A model generated the notes under the pieces. The model was not told the DNA's origin and ran no database searches. It was given only the letters and a program-made list of their open reading frames with translations. The position numbers and the translations under genes are program-made. A stretch of DNA of 64,000 nucleotides from Sycobia sp. Sy_11 (lineage: Eukaryota > Arthropoda > Insecta > Hymenoptera > Epichrysomallidae): positions 62,001 through 126,000 of the forward strand of contig JACCIC010000342.1 of the NCBI GenBank assembly GCA_018907035.1. The letters run 5' to 3'. Below are positions 33,388 to 45,750 of the stretch, one piece after another (within the stretch, counting starts at the first letter, position 1; each line of letters opens with the position of its first letter).

Positions 33388-33702
33388 TTAGAAAGACTTT
33401 AAACAAATAGATAACAAACAGCATTGCTGACAACTAGATTTCGTCGGTACGCTTCCATTCATCTTGTTAAATTTTTCAATAATATGGATAGAAATTCGTG
33501 ATGGTAAAAAGCACAGATTTCGATGTTGATGATCTATATACTTAACATTCAGTTTTAGATATATACAATAAAATGGCATTTCTATGATTTTATATCCTAG
33601 AGGAATATCGGGAAAGAATTCATGAATGGTATGAACCTTTTTGCTATTAATGAATACTCCTGCAGTAATATTACACTCGACTCTGAGTCCGTTGATTTTC
33701 AA
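33388..33702 (-). pseudogene. Polinton/Maverick-like structural protein fragment
   Basis: A 104-codon minus frame contains LRVECNITAGVFINSKK, HTIHEFFPDIPLGYKIIEMP and IYLKLNVKYIDH. This layout (surface-protein-like segment with a hydrophobic IYL...NVK stretch) is familiar from a short virion-type protein of insect Polinton/Maverick elements (adintovirus-like). The normally following C-terminal segment is replaced by unrelated frame (CQQCCLLSICLKSF), so it is broken. Identification is by recall of the family pattern, not alignment. It lies about 450 bp downstream, on the same strand, of the next relic. Confidence 0.5.
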
Positions 33703-34150
33703 TATTTTGAAGAACCATGCTCAGTCTTTTTTTTAAGTATGTAAGGAGTAAAATACAGAAGACGACAATTGATGTTTCAGTATTAAGATCTAATGGAACA
33801 ATCCACTTAATTTAATTTCTAAATATGTTATTGTTGCCTTTAAAGGAAAAAATATTCCTTTAGATTTTAATATATTTAATAAAAATTAATTGATATCGTT
33901 AATATCGTAAATATCAGTTGGGATAGTAATAATTTTCCTTCTAAATATGCTTTATAATTTTATTGTTAATATTTGTAATTGAGTTTAACATTAAAAGTTC
34001 AATTAAGCCTAAAACAAAGTTATCTGCTTTGGCAGTTCGATAGGAAAAAAATATTGAGCTTCTAAAATAGAAGATTCACCTGAGAGTCAAAGTGAAACTA
34101 TCTTCCATGACTGATAAGATCATAATCTGATATTGCAAGATTTGGCAAAG

Positions 34151-34702
34151 TTAAATTGAATTTTTGTTAACTTTAAATAATCTCATTCCACGTTTATATG
34201 GCATAAGATAGAGACCTTTACTTAAAGCCATAGCTTTTATCCTCTTATTATGTTGACTAATTTCATAATCTTTCCGTCCAGTTTTAGTATCATTTACTGC
34301 TTTCGCTATTCCAGCGGCATTTCTTGCTAGCATCAGTTACACTTAGTTATACGAAAAGGAAGAACTTCATGAATTTTAGATGGAAGAGATATAACACGAA
34401 GAACTATAACTTATACAATTAATACTAATGTTCTCAGCAGCTTGACGAGTCCCCGTTAATGCAGACAGAATGACCTTGCCCGAATTTTTGCTTGTTTTTA
34501 ACGATTTTTTCGATGTCATAAGCAACTTGCTGAATTTTAGTCCCATTCCAGCTTTTGCCTTTAATTTCATAGGACTTGCAGCAGCAAGAGTGATGGCTTT
34601 TTCAACAAGATTTAAATAATTTTGTTTAATACGCTGGCAATCTTTACCAGTAAGCCTCACATAAGTAATTTTATGATTATTGTTTTTATATGCATTCTGC
34701 AT
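34151..34702 (-). pseudogene. Polinton/Maverick-like small basic protein relic, two frames
   Basis: The first part (34702-34440) reads YVRLTGKDCQRIKQNYLNLV, EKAITLAAASPMKLKAKAG and GKVILSALTGTRQAAEN. After disrupted sequence the second part (34333-34151) reads NAAGIAKAVNDTKTGRKDYE, HNKRIKAMALSKGLYLMPYK. A Leu/Gly hydrophobic stretch followed by AAGIAKAVND and a basic GKGLYLKPY-like tail is typical of a small protein encoded in insect Polintons, probably a minor virion component. A frame break near 34335-34440 separates the halves. There is no polymerase, integrase or ATPase nearby, so only a fragment remains. Confidence 0.55.
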
Positions 34703-35748
34703 CTTTTTATATGCCTGATTAAACGGATTTATTCATTTATTACTTCTCTTGAGTTGCTTTCTTAATTTAATTTAAAATTGATATGCAGATGTATTTCAAA
34801 TGGTAAGTTGTTGATTATTATATCTAGTAATCCACCACCGCATTTCGATTGCTTTCGAAATTTATGAACAATAATATTCGACTACTATTTTATAATTGCT
34901 GTATTTATAACTGATATAATTAAAACTATAAAATTAAGACTATAAAACATGCATTTATATATTTTCGTCGTTCAATATCATATTTTACTTTGTCAAAGAA
35001 ACATAGATTTCACTGATCAAACTATAAAACTACCTATCACATTGATTTTGGAATCAAAAAAAGGAAAAAGTGGGATCGAGAGTTATTAAACGATAGTAAA
35101 CGGACAGTGTTATACGGTCCATCAAACTGTAGAATAACAAATAGCTTATTAGCATTAATCATTCGTTCTAATGGCTTAGATTCAAGAATAGGTATGTTTA
35201 TTTAACATCGTTAAATCAGCCCAAGAATGAATTTCTCAAAAAATTTACAACCGAATGAAGCCTTATATGTCAGCCATTTAATTAACATGAATCTGTACAA
35301 TCACATTGTCAAATCTTGGATACAACAAAGTTTAATATTTTTTTGTGATTTGAAAAGTTGAAATCCAAACATAAAAGTAAACATAACATAGCATCCGTTC
35401 TCAGTGGTTCCCAAACTAACCTTTATGGCACTACTGAGTCACTTGATCTTGATATGAATAATAAGGGGGACGATTTTTCGCTTTCCGTTTTATTCGTTAA
35501 TCTCTCGCTCTCTATAATAATACCCACGTATGACCAACACAGGCCATCCGTAACTGGTGATCTCACATGCACGTGTTAACAGAACGTGAAATCAATCCTC
35601 TATGTATAAGCAATAGAAAAAAGAAAAATAAAATAATTAAGTAATAACTTTGTGTACAATGTCATTTCAAATTGTACTTTCCATTCCTGTAAAGTTTGTG
35701 CAACTCAAAAGCCATCTTGAGTAAATGAGCTTTATAAAGATACACGAA

Positions 35749-35808
35749 GTTTTGGCACAATTTAAGGAGTGGGCGACTGTATACTCCCCACTCCTCAAAA
35801 TCCTGAGC
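35749..35808. repeat. Inverted GAGGAGTG motifs, right side of the Polinton-like relic
   Basis: Contains a motif in both orientations at 35749-35771 and 35780-35808, forming GGAGTGGG...CCCACTCC. It mirrors 32977-33076 on the other side of the relic. It could be a remnant of the element's terminal inverted repeats or an unrelated foldback repeat. Confidence 0.55.
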
Positions 35809-35973
35809 AATGTGAAGACTATGTCTGGTAAATCATTGTGTCTTCACTGTGTAATCACGTATCTATGACTGTGTTATGGAGATAATTATAATAACTGGGT
35901 AAATTATTTCCGTGATAACCACAGACGTTCATACCATCCCTCCCGTATTCGCTTTTACAGGTCGGCAGGATTA

Positions 35974-36040
35974 GTCCCGAGGGCTGAGCGGTCAAGGCAC
36001 TGGCGTCGAGCTATCTTGAATTTAGAGTTTGAAAAATGAG
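35974..36040 (+). pseudogene. tRNA-Leu/Ser-like remnant
   Basis: GGGCTGAGCGGTCAAGGC (35980-35997) is very like the A box and D arm of a long-variable-arm tRNA. CTGGCGTCGAGC follows, where the anticodon stem would sit. The B box is poor (GAGTTTGAAAA) and acceptor pairing fails. Probably a tRNA pseudogene or SINE head. Confidence 0.3.
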
Positions 36041-36904
36041 GTCAATGTATTCATTTTATGTTTTCTTTTTCAGTGAATTCGGTATTACAATATTTAAATT
36101 TTTTACTTTTCACAAGACAGGATATTTATAGTGGAATCGATATCGATAATGCGTTTTCCTTTTCCGACCCAAATAAAAATAAAAACCTGCAATACAATTA
36201 TAGCATGAAAATGTATGTGAGGACATTTATTTTTTATTTTAGACTCGTTTTATGAATTATATAAGATGTATTAACTTAAAAAAATAAGAGCGAATTGTAA
36301 ATTGTTATATAATATTCATAAAGGAAACTACCAGATATTAATTATAGAAACTGAAACGATTAAACCGAAAGATAGATAAAAAGTGTAAGCACAATCATAA
36401 CTACAAAATATCATTGTTTTTATAACTTTTAGTAAGCCTTAGTTATTTCTCTTCGTTATAACTACTACTTATCACTGAGACTTGTCCAATTAGAGTATAT
36501 ATTGGCAAATATATTAAGCATTGACTGTATTTTATTTCAGGTTTGTTTAATTTAATTCAAAATAATTTTATGAAATGTTTCTTTTGTAAATATTATTTTA
36601 TTCAAAACAATTAGATTTTGGCACAAATTAGTATTCATTCAACGTCTTCTTCAGCCATTAAGGATTGAGAATTAAATTTCTGAAAAACATGAACAAAATA
36701 ATGCATAAATTAGATACATTCAGAGTGATAAGAGCATTATAAAAATGAAAATATATGTTAATAAGTAGCATTTTATTTTTATTGGAAATATTATTCTTTC
36801 AAAAACAGCTTTTCTTATTTACTCCATCATGTATACACTAACGGAATGCTATTGAACTATATATATTGCACAATATTGCCATTATTATTTTACGGTTTAC
36901 ATAA
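36041..36904. other. AT-rich spacer
   Basis: Nothing supported. The 65-codon frame at 36058-36255 lacks recognisable features. Confidence 0.35.
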
Positions 36905-37330
36905 GATACTGGGTGTACAAGTGAGTATTCAGTGGTTTTCTCCAAAAAGGGTTTGATTATGAAAACATGGTTAAATATTCTTTGTTCAAACTATCGCCGT
37001 CGGAAGCTATGACTTTTTCCCATCTGTCTGACAATCTATGAATTCAGGACCATAAATATCCTCGTTTTTCGAACCCAAGAACGAATTGAGATAATTGTTG
37101 ATTCTATCTCGTGAACTGAAGCGTATTCGCGTAAGAGCGTTCATCATGATCGAAACAAGTGATAGATAGGTAACAAGTCTTAACTGTAAGGCGGGTTAGC
37201 CAGAATTTCCCATCCACTTTTGTCCAAATAATTTTTGACCGAAGCCACGACATTTGGTCGAGCGTTACTGTGATGAAAAATGACGGATTTATGCCAGGTC
37301 TCATATTCAAGGTATCGTCAATAATTTAAA
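36905..37330 (-). mobile_element. Mariner C-terminal fossil
   Basis: The minus strand reads NARPNV-like and KNYLDKSGW remnants, then PPYSYDLLPIYHLFRSW-like residues in another frame, and SSRDRINNYLNSFLGSKNED, matching the order of the last third of mariner transposases. The end near 36905 (GGGTGTACAAGTGAGTATTC) may be an eroded inverted repeat. No N-terminal half. Identification by motif order only. Confidence 0.5.
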
Positions 37331-37489
37331 ATTGTTTAAATGAACCAGACCGATATTATTCATAATTAAAACATTAAATTCGAATGCTATATATAAATTG
37401 AATGCTTTGTAAGAAAACAAACAAAGGATTTATATATAAACATAAATACTTCTCCTTCTTTGATTTTCCCCCACTCTGAGCACAATTTT

Positions 37490-38000
37490 CTCAGAATTGA
37501 TCATAAGATAGGGTTCAAATCGAGTATATATACCAGAGCCCTAAAGACGAGAGTTCACTGTCGATTTTGATTCATTTTGTTTCAACCTCAGGAACTAAAC
37601 GTGTAGTTCCTAACAGTTAGAAACTAAAGTTTAGTTTTGAAACAATTAGAACCTAAAGTTCAGTTCCTGAGGATGAACCGTAGCAGTTCGGAACATCATC
37701 GAGCACCAAAGAAGAAAATAAGGTGGTGTGGTCAGTATGATTATCCTTTGTTAAGATAGAATATTGTTTATTCTTTTTATTCTTTTTATTTTATTTTATT
37801 ATTATTTTAATTTATACATTTTAATTTTTAATCTAATTAAATTTAGTAATAAGTTTTATTTCAGATTCTTCGGGGGTAAACCAAGACAGTCTGATTGTCA
37901 CTATTTTAGTTAATATATTATATTACAAGGACTGTAAGACTGATCAAAATATTTATTAATTTAATTCAAAACAGTCGACATAAATACAATTTTAATTTTA
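37490..38000 (+). mobile_element. Penelope-type terminal repeat, no coding part
   Basis: Contains a decayed hammerhead-like core at 37667-37700 (CTGAGGATGAACC...GGAAC), the TTATCCTTTGTTAAGATAGA block also seen at about 14255, then GGGGGTAAACC, GACAGTCTGATTGTC, GGACTGTAAGACTGAT and CAGTCGACATAAATACAATT. The last block parallels CAGTCGAC...GTACAATT after 11252 and 15935. Likely a solo terminal repeat. Confidence 0.55.
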
Positions 38001-38239
38001 ATTCGGACTTAGATTACTTTTTTGACCCTTTTTCGGGACTTAGTTTTTTTTAATATTAAAGTTTGATTTTCGATTATTTTTGTTTACCTTTCGACGTTAG
38101 GTATGGGTTGCGTTATATTTTAGACTAGTATTTATTCGCAGTATTTTTTTTACGTGATTAATAGTAAGATCTTCGACTGGTTGCGCTGTTCTATCAGAAC
38201 AAAAAAAAAACTAAAAGTAATTCATAATGAAAATATTTA

Positions 38240-39100
38240 TTTTTCAATTAATATCCGCTTTTTCCCCATTCTATAAACAAACGTGAACTATGCAGAGGGA
38301 TTGTGCACCTCCATAATTCAGTCCTGAAAGCCTTCGTGAAAAAGGATTTTTTCTTCATCATGTGCGGTGGTTTTACTGCGATCTTCTCCTTCAAACGTAA
38401 CAACAAGTCAATATAATAACCACTGTTGATGGATTTACCTCTTTCCAGGTAGTCAATGAACATCACGCCTGTGCATCTCAAAAAACAGACGTCATGACTT
38501 TGCCAACAGAGTGCTGCGTTTTTGGTCGCTTTGGGCGGCTTTCGTCAGCCATGCGCCGCTCAGATGATTGCCGAATCCCGTTTGGAATGAAATGATGTAT
38601 CAATGTTTCATCTATGGTCACATATCGACGCAGAAAATCCTTTTTATTGCGAATACATAATGATAAACAGCTCTCTGAATCGTCGAATCGTTGCTGTTTT
38701 TGTTCCACTGAAAGCAATCCCAGCACCCACTTGGATGAAACCTTTTTCATGCTCAATTTTTCATGAAGGATTGTAAATGCGCTTCCAGATGATATCTGTA
38801 TCATTTCTGCAATCTCACGAACCTTTGTTTGGGATGTTTTATTACGATTTTTAACAATTCACTCACATTTTCGGTGTAAGTGCTTCCAATGACCTACCCA
38901 AACGTTCTGCATCGTTTGTATCCATACGACCCATTTATACTTAGCATACCGCCGACAAATCGTTGGTTTGGATGGAGAGGAGTCCGGGTAATGTTTTTCA
39001 AGCCATTACTGGGCTTCTATGGTGTTTTTACCCATTAAAAACAATGTTTCTTCAACATGCGAAACTCGCTTTTTTCCATTTTTCAAACAAATTACAAAGT
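38240..39100 (-). mobile_element. Mariner fossil, N-terminal two thirds
   Basis: From about 39085 downward the minus strand gives MEKSEFRM, QWLEKHYPDSSPSKPTICRR, MIQISSGSAFTILHEKLSMK, SKWVLGLLSVEQKQQR, the first catalytic block RRYVTIDETLIHHF, GKVMTSVF and MFIDYLERGKSINSGYYIDL. After KPPHMMKKKSFF homology fades, so the second and third catalytic aspartates are gone. Several frameshifts separate the blocks. Its N-terminal HTH region differs from the other mariners in the window, so it is a separate lineage. Confidence 0.75.
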
Positions 39101-39179
39101 GACTTTACTCTAACTTCGATAACTCTACTGTTGGTGGTCCGATCGACGTGAAATTTTTAAACGTTTCATGTAAAGGTTC

Positions 39180-40040
39180 GTACTCTAGGGCAACGTGGCC
39201 AATTCGGCACTATTAGCACCATCCCTGGATTAGTCTCGGGACTTATTGAACAAAATGTTATATTTATTAAACTATATTAATTAAATTGTGTATATGTTAA
39301 ATGGTTAAATTTTAATGTCGAACATAATAGTTAGATAGATAAAAGTGACATACACTATATATCATCTATGAAATTAAATTTTTATTTAATAAACAATAAG
39401 TGGAATATAAGGAAATAACAATCGTTATAATTAAAGGTAATAAGAAAACATTATTGTTAAGATCTTAACATTATCTATTCATGTATTGTATACTAATTAA
39501 ATATATACTTATTTTGAAAATATGTCGGAATAATACTCTACAAAATAAAAAAAGTCACATGAACATTTTTCAACAAAGCAGATTATGTTGCATACTTGCC
39601 TTATTATTTTATTTTGTTTAAAAAGTTTTTTTTTAATATTTTACAAGTTTCAAAGAGCAGAAAATATAACAATTATTCTGGAAAAAAGTCATAACTTATC
39701 ATCGACTTAAAATAATTTACAATTTAAATAATTTATTTTGTTTTATCGCTCTACTAGTTTCTATATTATTAAAATAAAGTAATATAATTAAACAAATGTT
39801 GTTAATCATATGTTAAAAGTTTCAATGGTGAACATAAATCCAAAATATATATTCATTAAATTTTTGTAAAATATTTTAAAAGGCTTTTCAAAATCAAAAT
39901 ACACAGGTGTGAGTTAGAATTTGTCGGTTTCAGTGTTAGATGTCGTTGGCAGTATATATACATTTGTATAATTTGGTGTATAAGTCAGTTGACTCTAACG
40001 ACATTAACTTTCAGAAGTTACAATTCGCGAAATTACTAGC
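39180..40040. other. AT-rich spacer with a short inverted repeat
   Basis: No gene. An inverted repeat pairs GTTAGATGTCGTTG (about 39934) with CTAACGACATTAAC (about 39997), just before mariner remnants. Confidence 0.4.
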
Positions 40041-40400
40041 GTCATAGCTTTTTATTTCACGAAATATGTCGAATTTCGTGCCAAATAAATTGTATTTGTG
40101 GCATTTATTGCTTTTTTTATTTCATCATAAGAAAAAATATCTGCAGCGTATCGACTGTTGATGAAAACTTATGACGAACAGGTACTAGTGATTAAAACAT
40201 CTGAGACATTGTTTCATCAAAAGGTGATAGACATTTCCCCGTCCAAAAATCACCTCTTCGCATCGATGGGACACACACTTGCAGAGTAGCGTTGCGCCAT
40301 TTTTGGAAAAATCAAAAATTCACTGACGGAAAGGTTTACCTTGAAAAGAACGGGGGACAGTCAGGATGGGTTATTAATAATAATAATGAATCTACATTTA
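40041..40400 (+). mobile_element. Internally deleted mariner remnant
   Basis: SAAYRLLMKTYDEQVLVIK (N-terminal helix-turn-helix region) is followed within about 60 bp by HLFASMGHTLAE and AIFGKIKNSLTE (C-terminal region after the third Asp). The whole catalytic middle is therefore missing. Stops are present. A MITE-like deletion derivative. Confidence 0.5.
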
Positions 40401-41079
40401 TTTCAATAGGGCGGCGGTTACTATTGATTTTCATTAACAATTATATTTGACACTAAATGCTCTTTTCTAGGCGTGGCTGACTTCGCATGGCGAAGTACGT
40501 TTTCAAAACGGATTTCGAGGCAATTGGTCAGAGGATAACAAAACACGTATACGCGGGAGAGAACAGACATATATACGAGATGGGAAAGACTCTATTTATG
40601 ACGATTAAAAATAAATTTATGAAATCGAAATATAACTAGCTTACAGTTATGAGGTATAATATTAAAATTAGAATAGAATAAACTACTTTTTATAGAAGTA
40701 ATTTAAAAATTTGAGACTCACTCTTGTTCAATTTTAAGAAAGTAAACAGAAGCAGCCTCAGCTATAAGAAATAGAACTATTTTTCTTGAAGTCGTTATCG
40801 GCTGGACATCTTATCTGAAAAGTATTAGTGTGCGCTTCCACGCATTATACCAAGCTTTACTCCCACTGAAAGTTTTTTCTTTGTATTTTTGACTACATGT
40901 CATTTTAGAGGTAGGATTAGTAACAAATATTTGTTTAGATTTTACCGATATTACTTACATTACTTCTACAAGAATACATACAAAACTGCATTAATAAGTT
41001 ACCTCTGCCGCGCACATTGTATAAAAAAGAAAAAAACTTATCGATTGCTTCAACAATGTTATGATCTATATGAATAAGC

Positions 41080-41650
41080 TCCATCGGTAACATCATATAA
41101 AGAGTGGTTTTATCGGTTTAGAAGTGGAGATATTGATGTTAATGACAAAGAACGTTCTCGACAACCAAACAAATTTGAAGATAGTGAATTACAAACATTA
41201 TTAGACGAAAACTCAGCTCAAACGCAGTAAGAACTCGCTAATAAGTTAGGAATCAGTAACAGAGTAGTTGGCAAACGTTTACATGCAATGGAAAAGATTT
41301 ATAAAGAAGGAAAATAGATGGCACACGATTTGACCGAAAGTGCCATTATGAATCGATACAACATCGAACTGTCTTTGTTTGCCAGGCAAAAAAGGAATTT
41401 TCTGTGGCGATTTGTGACTGCTGATGAAAAGTGGATCTACTATTATCATCCTAAGAGCAAAAAGTCATGGGTGGACCCAGGCCAACCGTCCACATCGACA
41501 CCAAAAGGGAACATCCACGGCCAAAATGTATTGTTCTACAATTGGTGAGACCAACAGGGTGTGTTATAGTACGAGCTGCTAAAACAGAATGAAACCGTCG
41601 CTGCCGAGGAATACAATGAAATGAACAATACAAAAACTATACATTTACAA
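41080..41650 (+). mobile_element. Mauritiana-type mariner fossil
   Basis: Plus strand: WFYRFRSGDIDVNDKERSRQ, LQTLLDENSAQTQ, a stop, ELANKLGISNRVVGKRLHAM, then LWRFVTADEKWIYYYHPKSK (first catalytic Asp), KSWVDPGQPSTSTPKGNIHG and YELLKQNETVAAEEYNE. Stops occur at 41228-41230, about 41317 and about 41546. The element ends without the HDN and SPD boxes; the downstream sequence is unrelated. Confidence 0.75.
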
Positions 41651-42637
41651 GCGTTGGTAGAAGTCCATTGATGGTGAACATCCCGACATTTCATTCCTCG
41701 GAATTCTGTGCCACTACACTTGCTCTTTCATTTGTCTCTACGGATTCCCTCTTTTGTTGCAGCTTCTCAATTTTTGCTGTTCTTCACTGCTTAAGATTTT
41801 CTTATTGAATTTTCTTGCAGCTTGGACCATCTCCTCTTCCATGACTTTAGAATGTTCTCATGGTGAAGTATTCCTACTGTATTGTAGTATCTTTTATCAC
41901 CATATGCACTCGAGCAATTGTTTTCTGTTCTATCATATGAACTATGTGTAATTTTGTACCAATATTAATCTGTTCTCATTGTACAATTGCGATATCTTAA
42001 AGATATCTGAATGTTATGGATTTTTTTAATGCATTCGATTTAACATGGCGGAACATTTAGTTCTTTATAATTCTAGGTCTAAAAGTACGTGGAAAGAAAT
42101 CATTTGTACAATTTTCTGCTCTTTTTTGAAAAATGGACGAAATTCTAAAAATTTAATCAGATTTCATATTTGATGAGTCAATTGTTCTTTATAAAACCCG
42201 CGCGCATGAACTATTATACATATCGTGACTTCGTAATCAAGAATCGTCAAAAGCTCTGATTGCTAGGGAAAGAACTTTGATATTGCTATTTCTCAGAATA
42301 TGATGTTGGGTTTGCAGAACATGATAAAAAAATTGTAATTAAAACGAAGCATGAATTTATTCTCATAAGATCAAGATCGGATATGAATGCATTAAATAAA
42401 AAAAGTACTATAGTCGGGTACGAAACTACATACGAATAATGTAAAATAAATCTAATTAAGATGCATCTCATAAGCCATAAATACCAAACAACCGCACCAT
42501 CAGAAACTTTCTCGCTATCGAAAAAAAACAATCGATGCTCGCTTCCTCCCATTTTTTCAGAGTCCGCGAAAGTCTCCGCCTGTATTTTCTAAGTCCAGCC
42601 TCTCGACCAAAAACACAAGTCCTGCATTCTTGATTGG

Positions 42638-42638
<1 letters not shown>
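41651..42638. other. Spacer; no feature seen
   Basis: Mixed AT-rich sequence with short frames only. Confidence 0.35.

Positions 42639-42729
<91 letters not shown>
42639..42729. repeat. (TG)n microsatellite
   Basis: About 91 bp of pure TG repeat. The minus-strand Thr-His frame over it is an artefact. Confidence 0.97.
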
Positions 42730-42731
<2 letters not shown>

Positions 42732-42739
42732 TAGCATCC

Positions 42740-42970
42740 CCCGTCTTTATTATTTATTATTTTTATTTTATTCATTATTTTATGTTATTTATTATTAACT
42801 TTATTTTTATTTTTAATTTTTAATTTATAATATAATTTATTGTAGTAATAAGTTCTTTTTCAGATTCTTCGTAGGTGACTATAAACAAGGACAGTCTGAC
42901 TGTCATTATTTTAGTTAATATTTTATATTATAAATATTCTAAGACCGATAAAAATATTTATTGAATTATT
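42740..42970 (+). mobile_element. Penelope-type tail fragment
   Basis: Contains TTTTCAGATTCTTCGTAGG, GGACAGTCTGACTGTC and CTAAGACCGATAAAAATATT, in the same order as the tails near 11040-11250. The TG microsatellite lies immediately 5-prime. Confidence 0.5.
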
Positions 42971-44850
42971 TTCATCTTACTCAAAAGTACCAAAACTGTA
43001 AAATCCTTTATAATTACATATCAACCTATAATCCAAGATTAATATTTTGATTAGAAAATTCATCAAACTGAAATTGTTTTGACGTTCTTGGTACATTTTG
43101 AAAATAAACCGATATATCGAAAACTTACATTACGGTTATCCACATACTTTGTGAATGAAATTAATTTTTCTGTATTATGCAGAATTGGAGAAACTCGGTC
43201 TTTCAGAAACGAAGAAGGAGCAATCTTTTTTAAAATAAAAAGTACAACATAATCAAGATTAAGAAAAATCATGACAATAAATTTCGAATCTTTCTAATTC
43301 AAATTACGTGAGTTATGAGCTGCGCTTCTGAAAATAAAGGGAAAAAAATATTAGCTTGTTACACGCTATAAAATATTTAATTGATGCTTCATTTAATCTA
43401 AGTAAATCATACCATCCTCTATGACGACAATGCTCTTTTTCTGCATGCTGCACATATCGAAATGGTTTTCGATATATGTGACTCATTTGTTTTGGCGTCT
43501 TATAAAGTTTATCAAACTTTTCACAAATTGTTTATAGTTCACAAACAAATTATTACGCAGGGATCTCATCTTCTGTACATTTCTGGCCAATTGATTTGTA
43601 TATAGACAATCGATTGTCAAAGCTGCATTTCCAATAATAGCCTATGCGGTAAGCTCCATGAAGTTAAAAAGTATTGTCATTTTTGATTGACTTCAATAAG
43701 CATACAAGCATGTGAATAAATTCCAAAAGCCACCTTTTCATTTTCAAATTTCACAATGTTATTTGATGAGCTTAGTCAATTTATCCGAGAATCGTTAAGA
43801 TTTTTATAATACTTTTTGTGATTTTCTAGCATTTTTCCACGATAAAAACTTTGCAAACATCTTTTATGTTGACAACATTTCGTATCAAAATTATTCACTT
43901 ATGAAACTAGAAGTTTTGGAATATTTTTAAACCAAACATAATGGTATTTAAGAAACGTACACCATGATGAATATTATTTTCTTCGTATTTGTCTATATAG
44001 AACTACAGTATTAGGAATCGATTTACATGTTTGTTCTTCTTGACAGATGAAATATACCAAGTAGGTACTTCATGTTTGGTCCAACCTTCCCAAATATGTA
44101 GAAATTTACTGAAATATTATTCAGTTTATCAAATTTAGAACGATCTTTGACTTTAAAAGAAATTCGTTAACACCAAAATTCAACTTGTTATTATTTTTTT
44201 TTCAATTTAAATCTTCTATTCAAGCGAGAAAATTTTAATTTTTTTGTTGGTGATTGACTAAGTGATATTCTCCAAGTAGGTCTCCCTCAATTCAAAACAA
44301 AGAAAAATAGTGAAAGGAAACAAGCAAAAAATAGGAAAGGAAAAAGGAGAAGGAAATCGAGAGAGGGGAGAAAAAAGAAAGCAATGTAAGAAAGTGTCGT
44401 TGCTTTAACAGTCAATGAGATTTTTGCTTTTCTTCTTTAGTATCCAATCAAATGAGTTTTTCTCTTAAAAAAGTAGATACGTTTTCTTAGAACGAACCAA
44501 AATTCGACCATTAGTTACAGCCTATAAGATCTATGTTTATTTTTTTTTTAAGCAACCAATCATAAAGGACAGGTTTAAACTCTAAATTTTACATTATCTG
44601 TTTTGTTCAGCATTCCTCTTTTTTCATGTAATAAAGATGGCTGTACCAGTGAAGTATGACGTGATTTCCCAAAAAAATATCTTATAAAATTTGGAGGATA
44701 AAGTATATATCTATGACATGCAAAGCTTCCAGAAAAATGGAGGCAAAGAGTTTATCTTTAAAGAAATGTTTCCTCAGCATTATCCAGAGCGGACAACTGA
44801 ACTACTCAGTGGTTGGAATGTAACCATCAAAGAATCCAATGAAATACGAG
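42971..44850. other. Long spacer without a supported gene
   Basis: AT-rich, with A-rich purine tract at 44300-44390. Short frames such as 43063-43272 and 44691-44879 have no recognisable domain. Confidence 0.35.
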
Positions 44851-45750
44851 GATGTTCTCAGAAGTACCTGGCCCAATAAATAAAAAATATATTTATTTTT
44901 CAACATAATCTCCTTTCAGCTCTATATACTTTAGTCACCGATGTTCAATAAGTTCGATACTCTTCTTATAATAAGAATTGTCAAGCTCCTCATAATAGCT
45001 ATTAACTGCCGACATCACCTCTTCATTGATGGAAAATCTTTGACCAGCGAGCCATTTTTTCAAGTCTAAGAACAGAAAATAATCCAAGGGAGCTAAGTCT
45101 GGCGAATAGGGTGCATGAGATAGCAATTCCAACTTTAATTAATTAATTTTGGCAATTGCAATGAAAAATTTTCACGACGCTGTTTTTTCCCATTGTGAGC
45201 AAATGCGGCACCCATATAGCGCACAGCTTTGTCATCTCCAAATTTTCAATTAATATGCGATGTACCGCATTTTTTGAAATGCCTACCATGTATGAAATAC
45301 CTTGTGCACTTTCAGTCGATGATCATTCAGTACCGCTTTGTGGATTTACTTCAACATTTCTGGAGTCCTCATCTCGTTTGGTTGACCACTGTGGTGCTCG
45401 TCTTCGCAGCTCGTACGGCCTTGCACAAACTTTGCTACCCAATATTTTACTGTTGCAAACGGAGAAGCAGGCTCGCCCAGAGTAGAGTCTAGTTCAGCTT
45501 TTATATTGGTTGGGCTGAGGCCTTTCAAATAAAAGTATTGTATCATAACGATGACTAATTTTTTTCATGTTTATAACTTCACTAATAACGTTCACTATTG
45601 ATGGCTGTCAAACAAATACTAAACATCATGGCATTTTCAGACTTAAAACATATGCTTTATAGATTGTCTACTTTCTAATACAGTGGTATTTTTTGAGCAA
45701 CTACCGCCACCTCTAGGTCAGGCCAGGTACTTCTGGGACCACTCTCGTAC
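44851..45750 (-). mobile_element. Internally deleted mariner with visible inverted repeats
   Basis: Ends carry matching inverted repeats around CAGAAGTACCTGGCC (about 44863 and, inverted, about 45729). The minus strand encodes IQYFYLKGLSPTNIKAELD, GEPASPFATVKYWVAKFVQG and PNEMRTPEMLKKIHKAVLND. After about 45175 it jumps to ELLSHAPYSPDLAPLDYFLF, KKWLAGQRFSINEEVMSAVN and IELKGDYVEK. The middle with the first two catalytic Asp is absent, and SD before YFLF reads LD, so the third Asp context is altered. Confidence 0.75.

Noticed and set aside
42468..42737. Thr-His repeat protein on the minus strand
   Set aside because: It is the (TG)n microsatellite read in frame.
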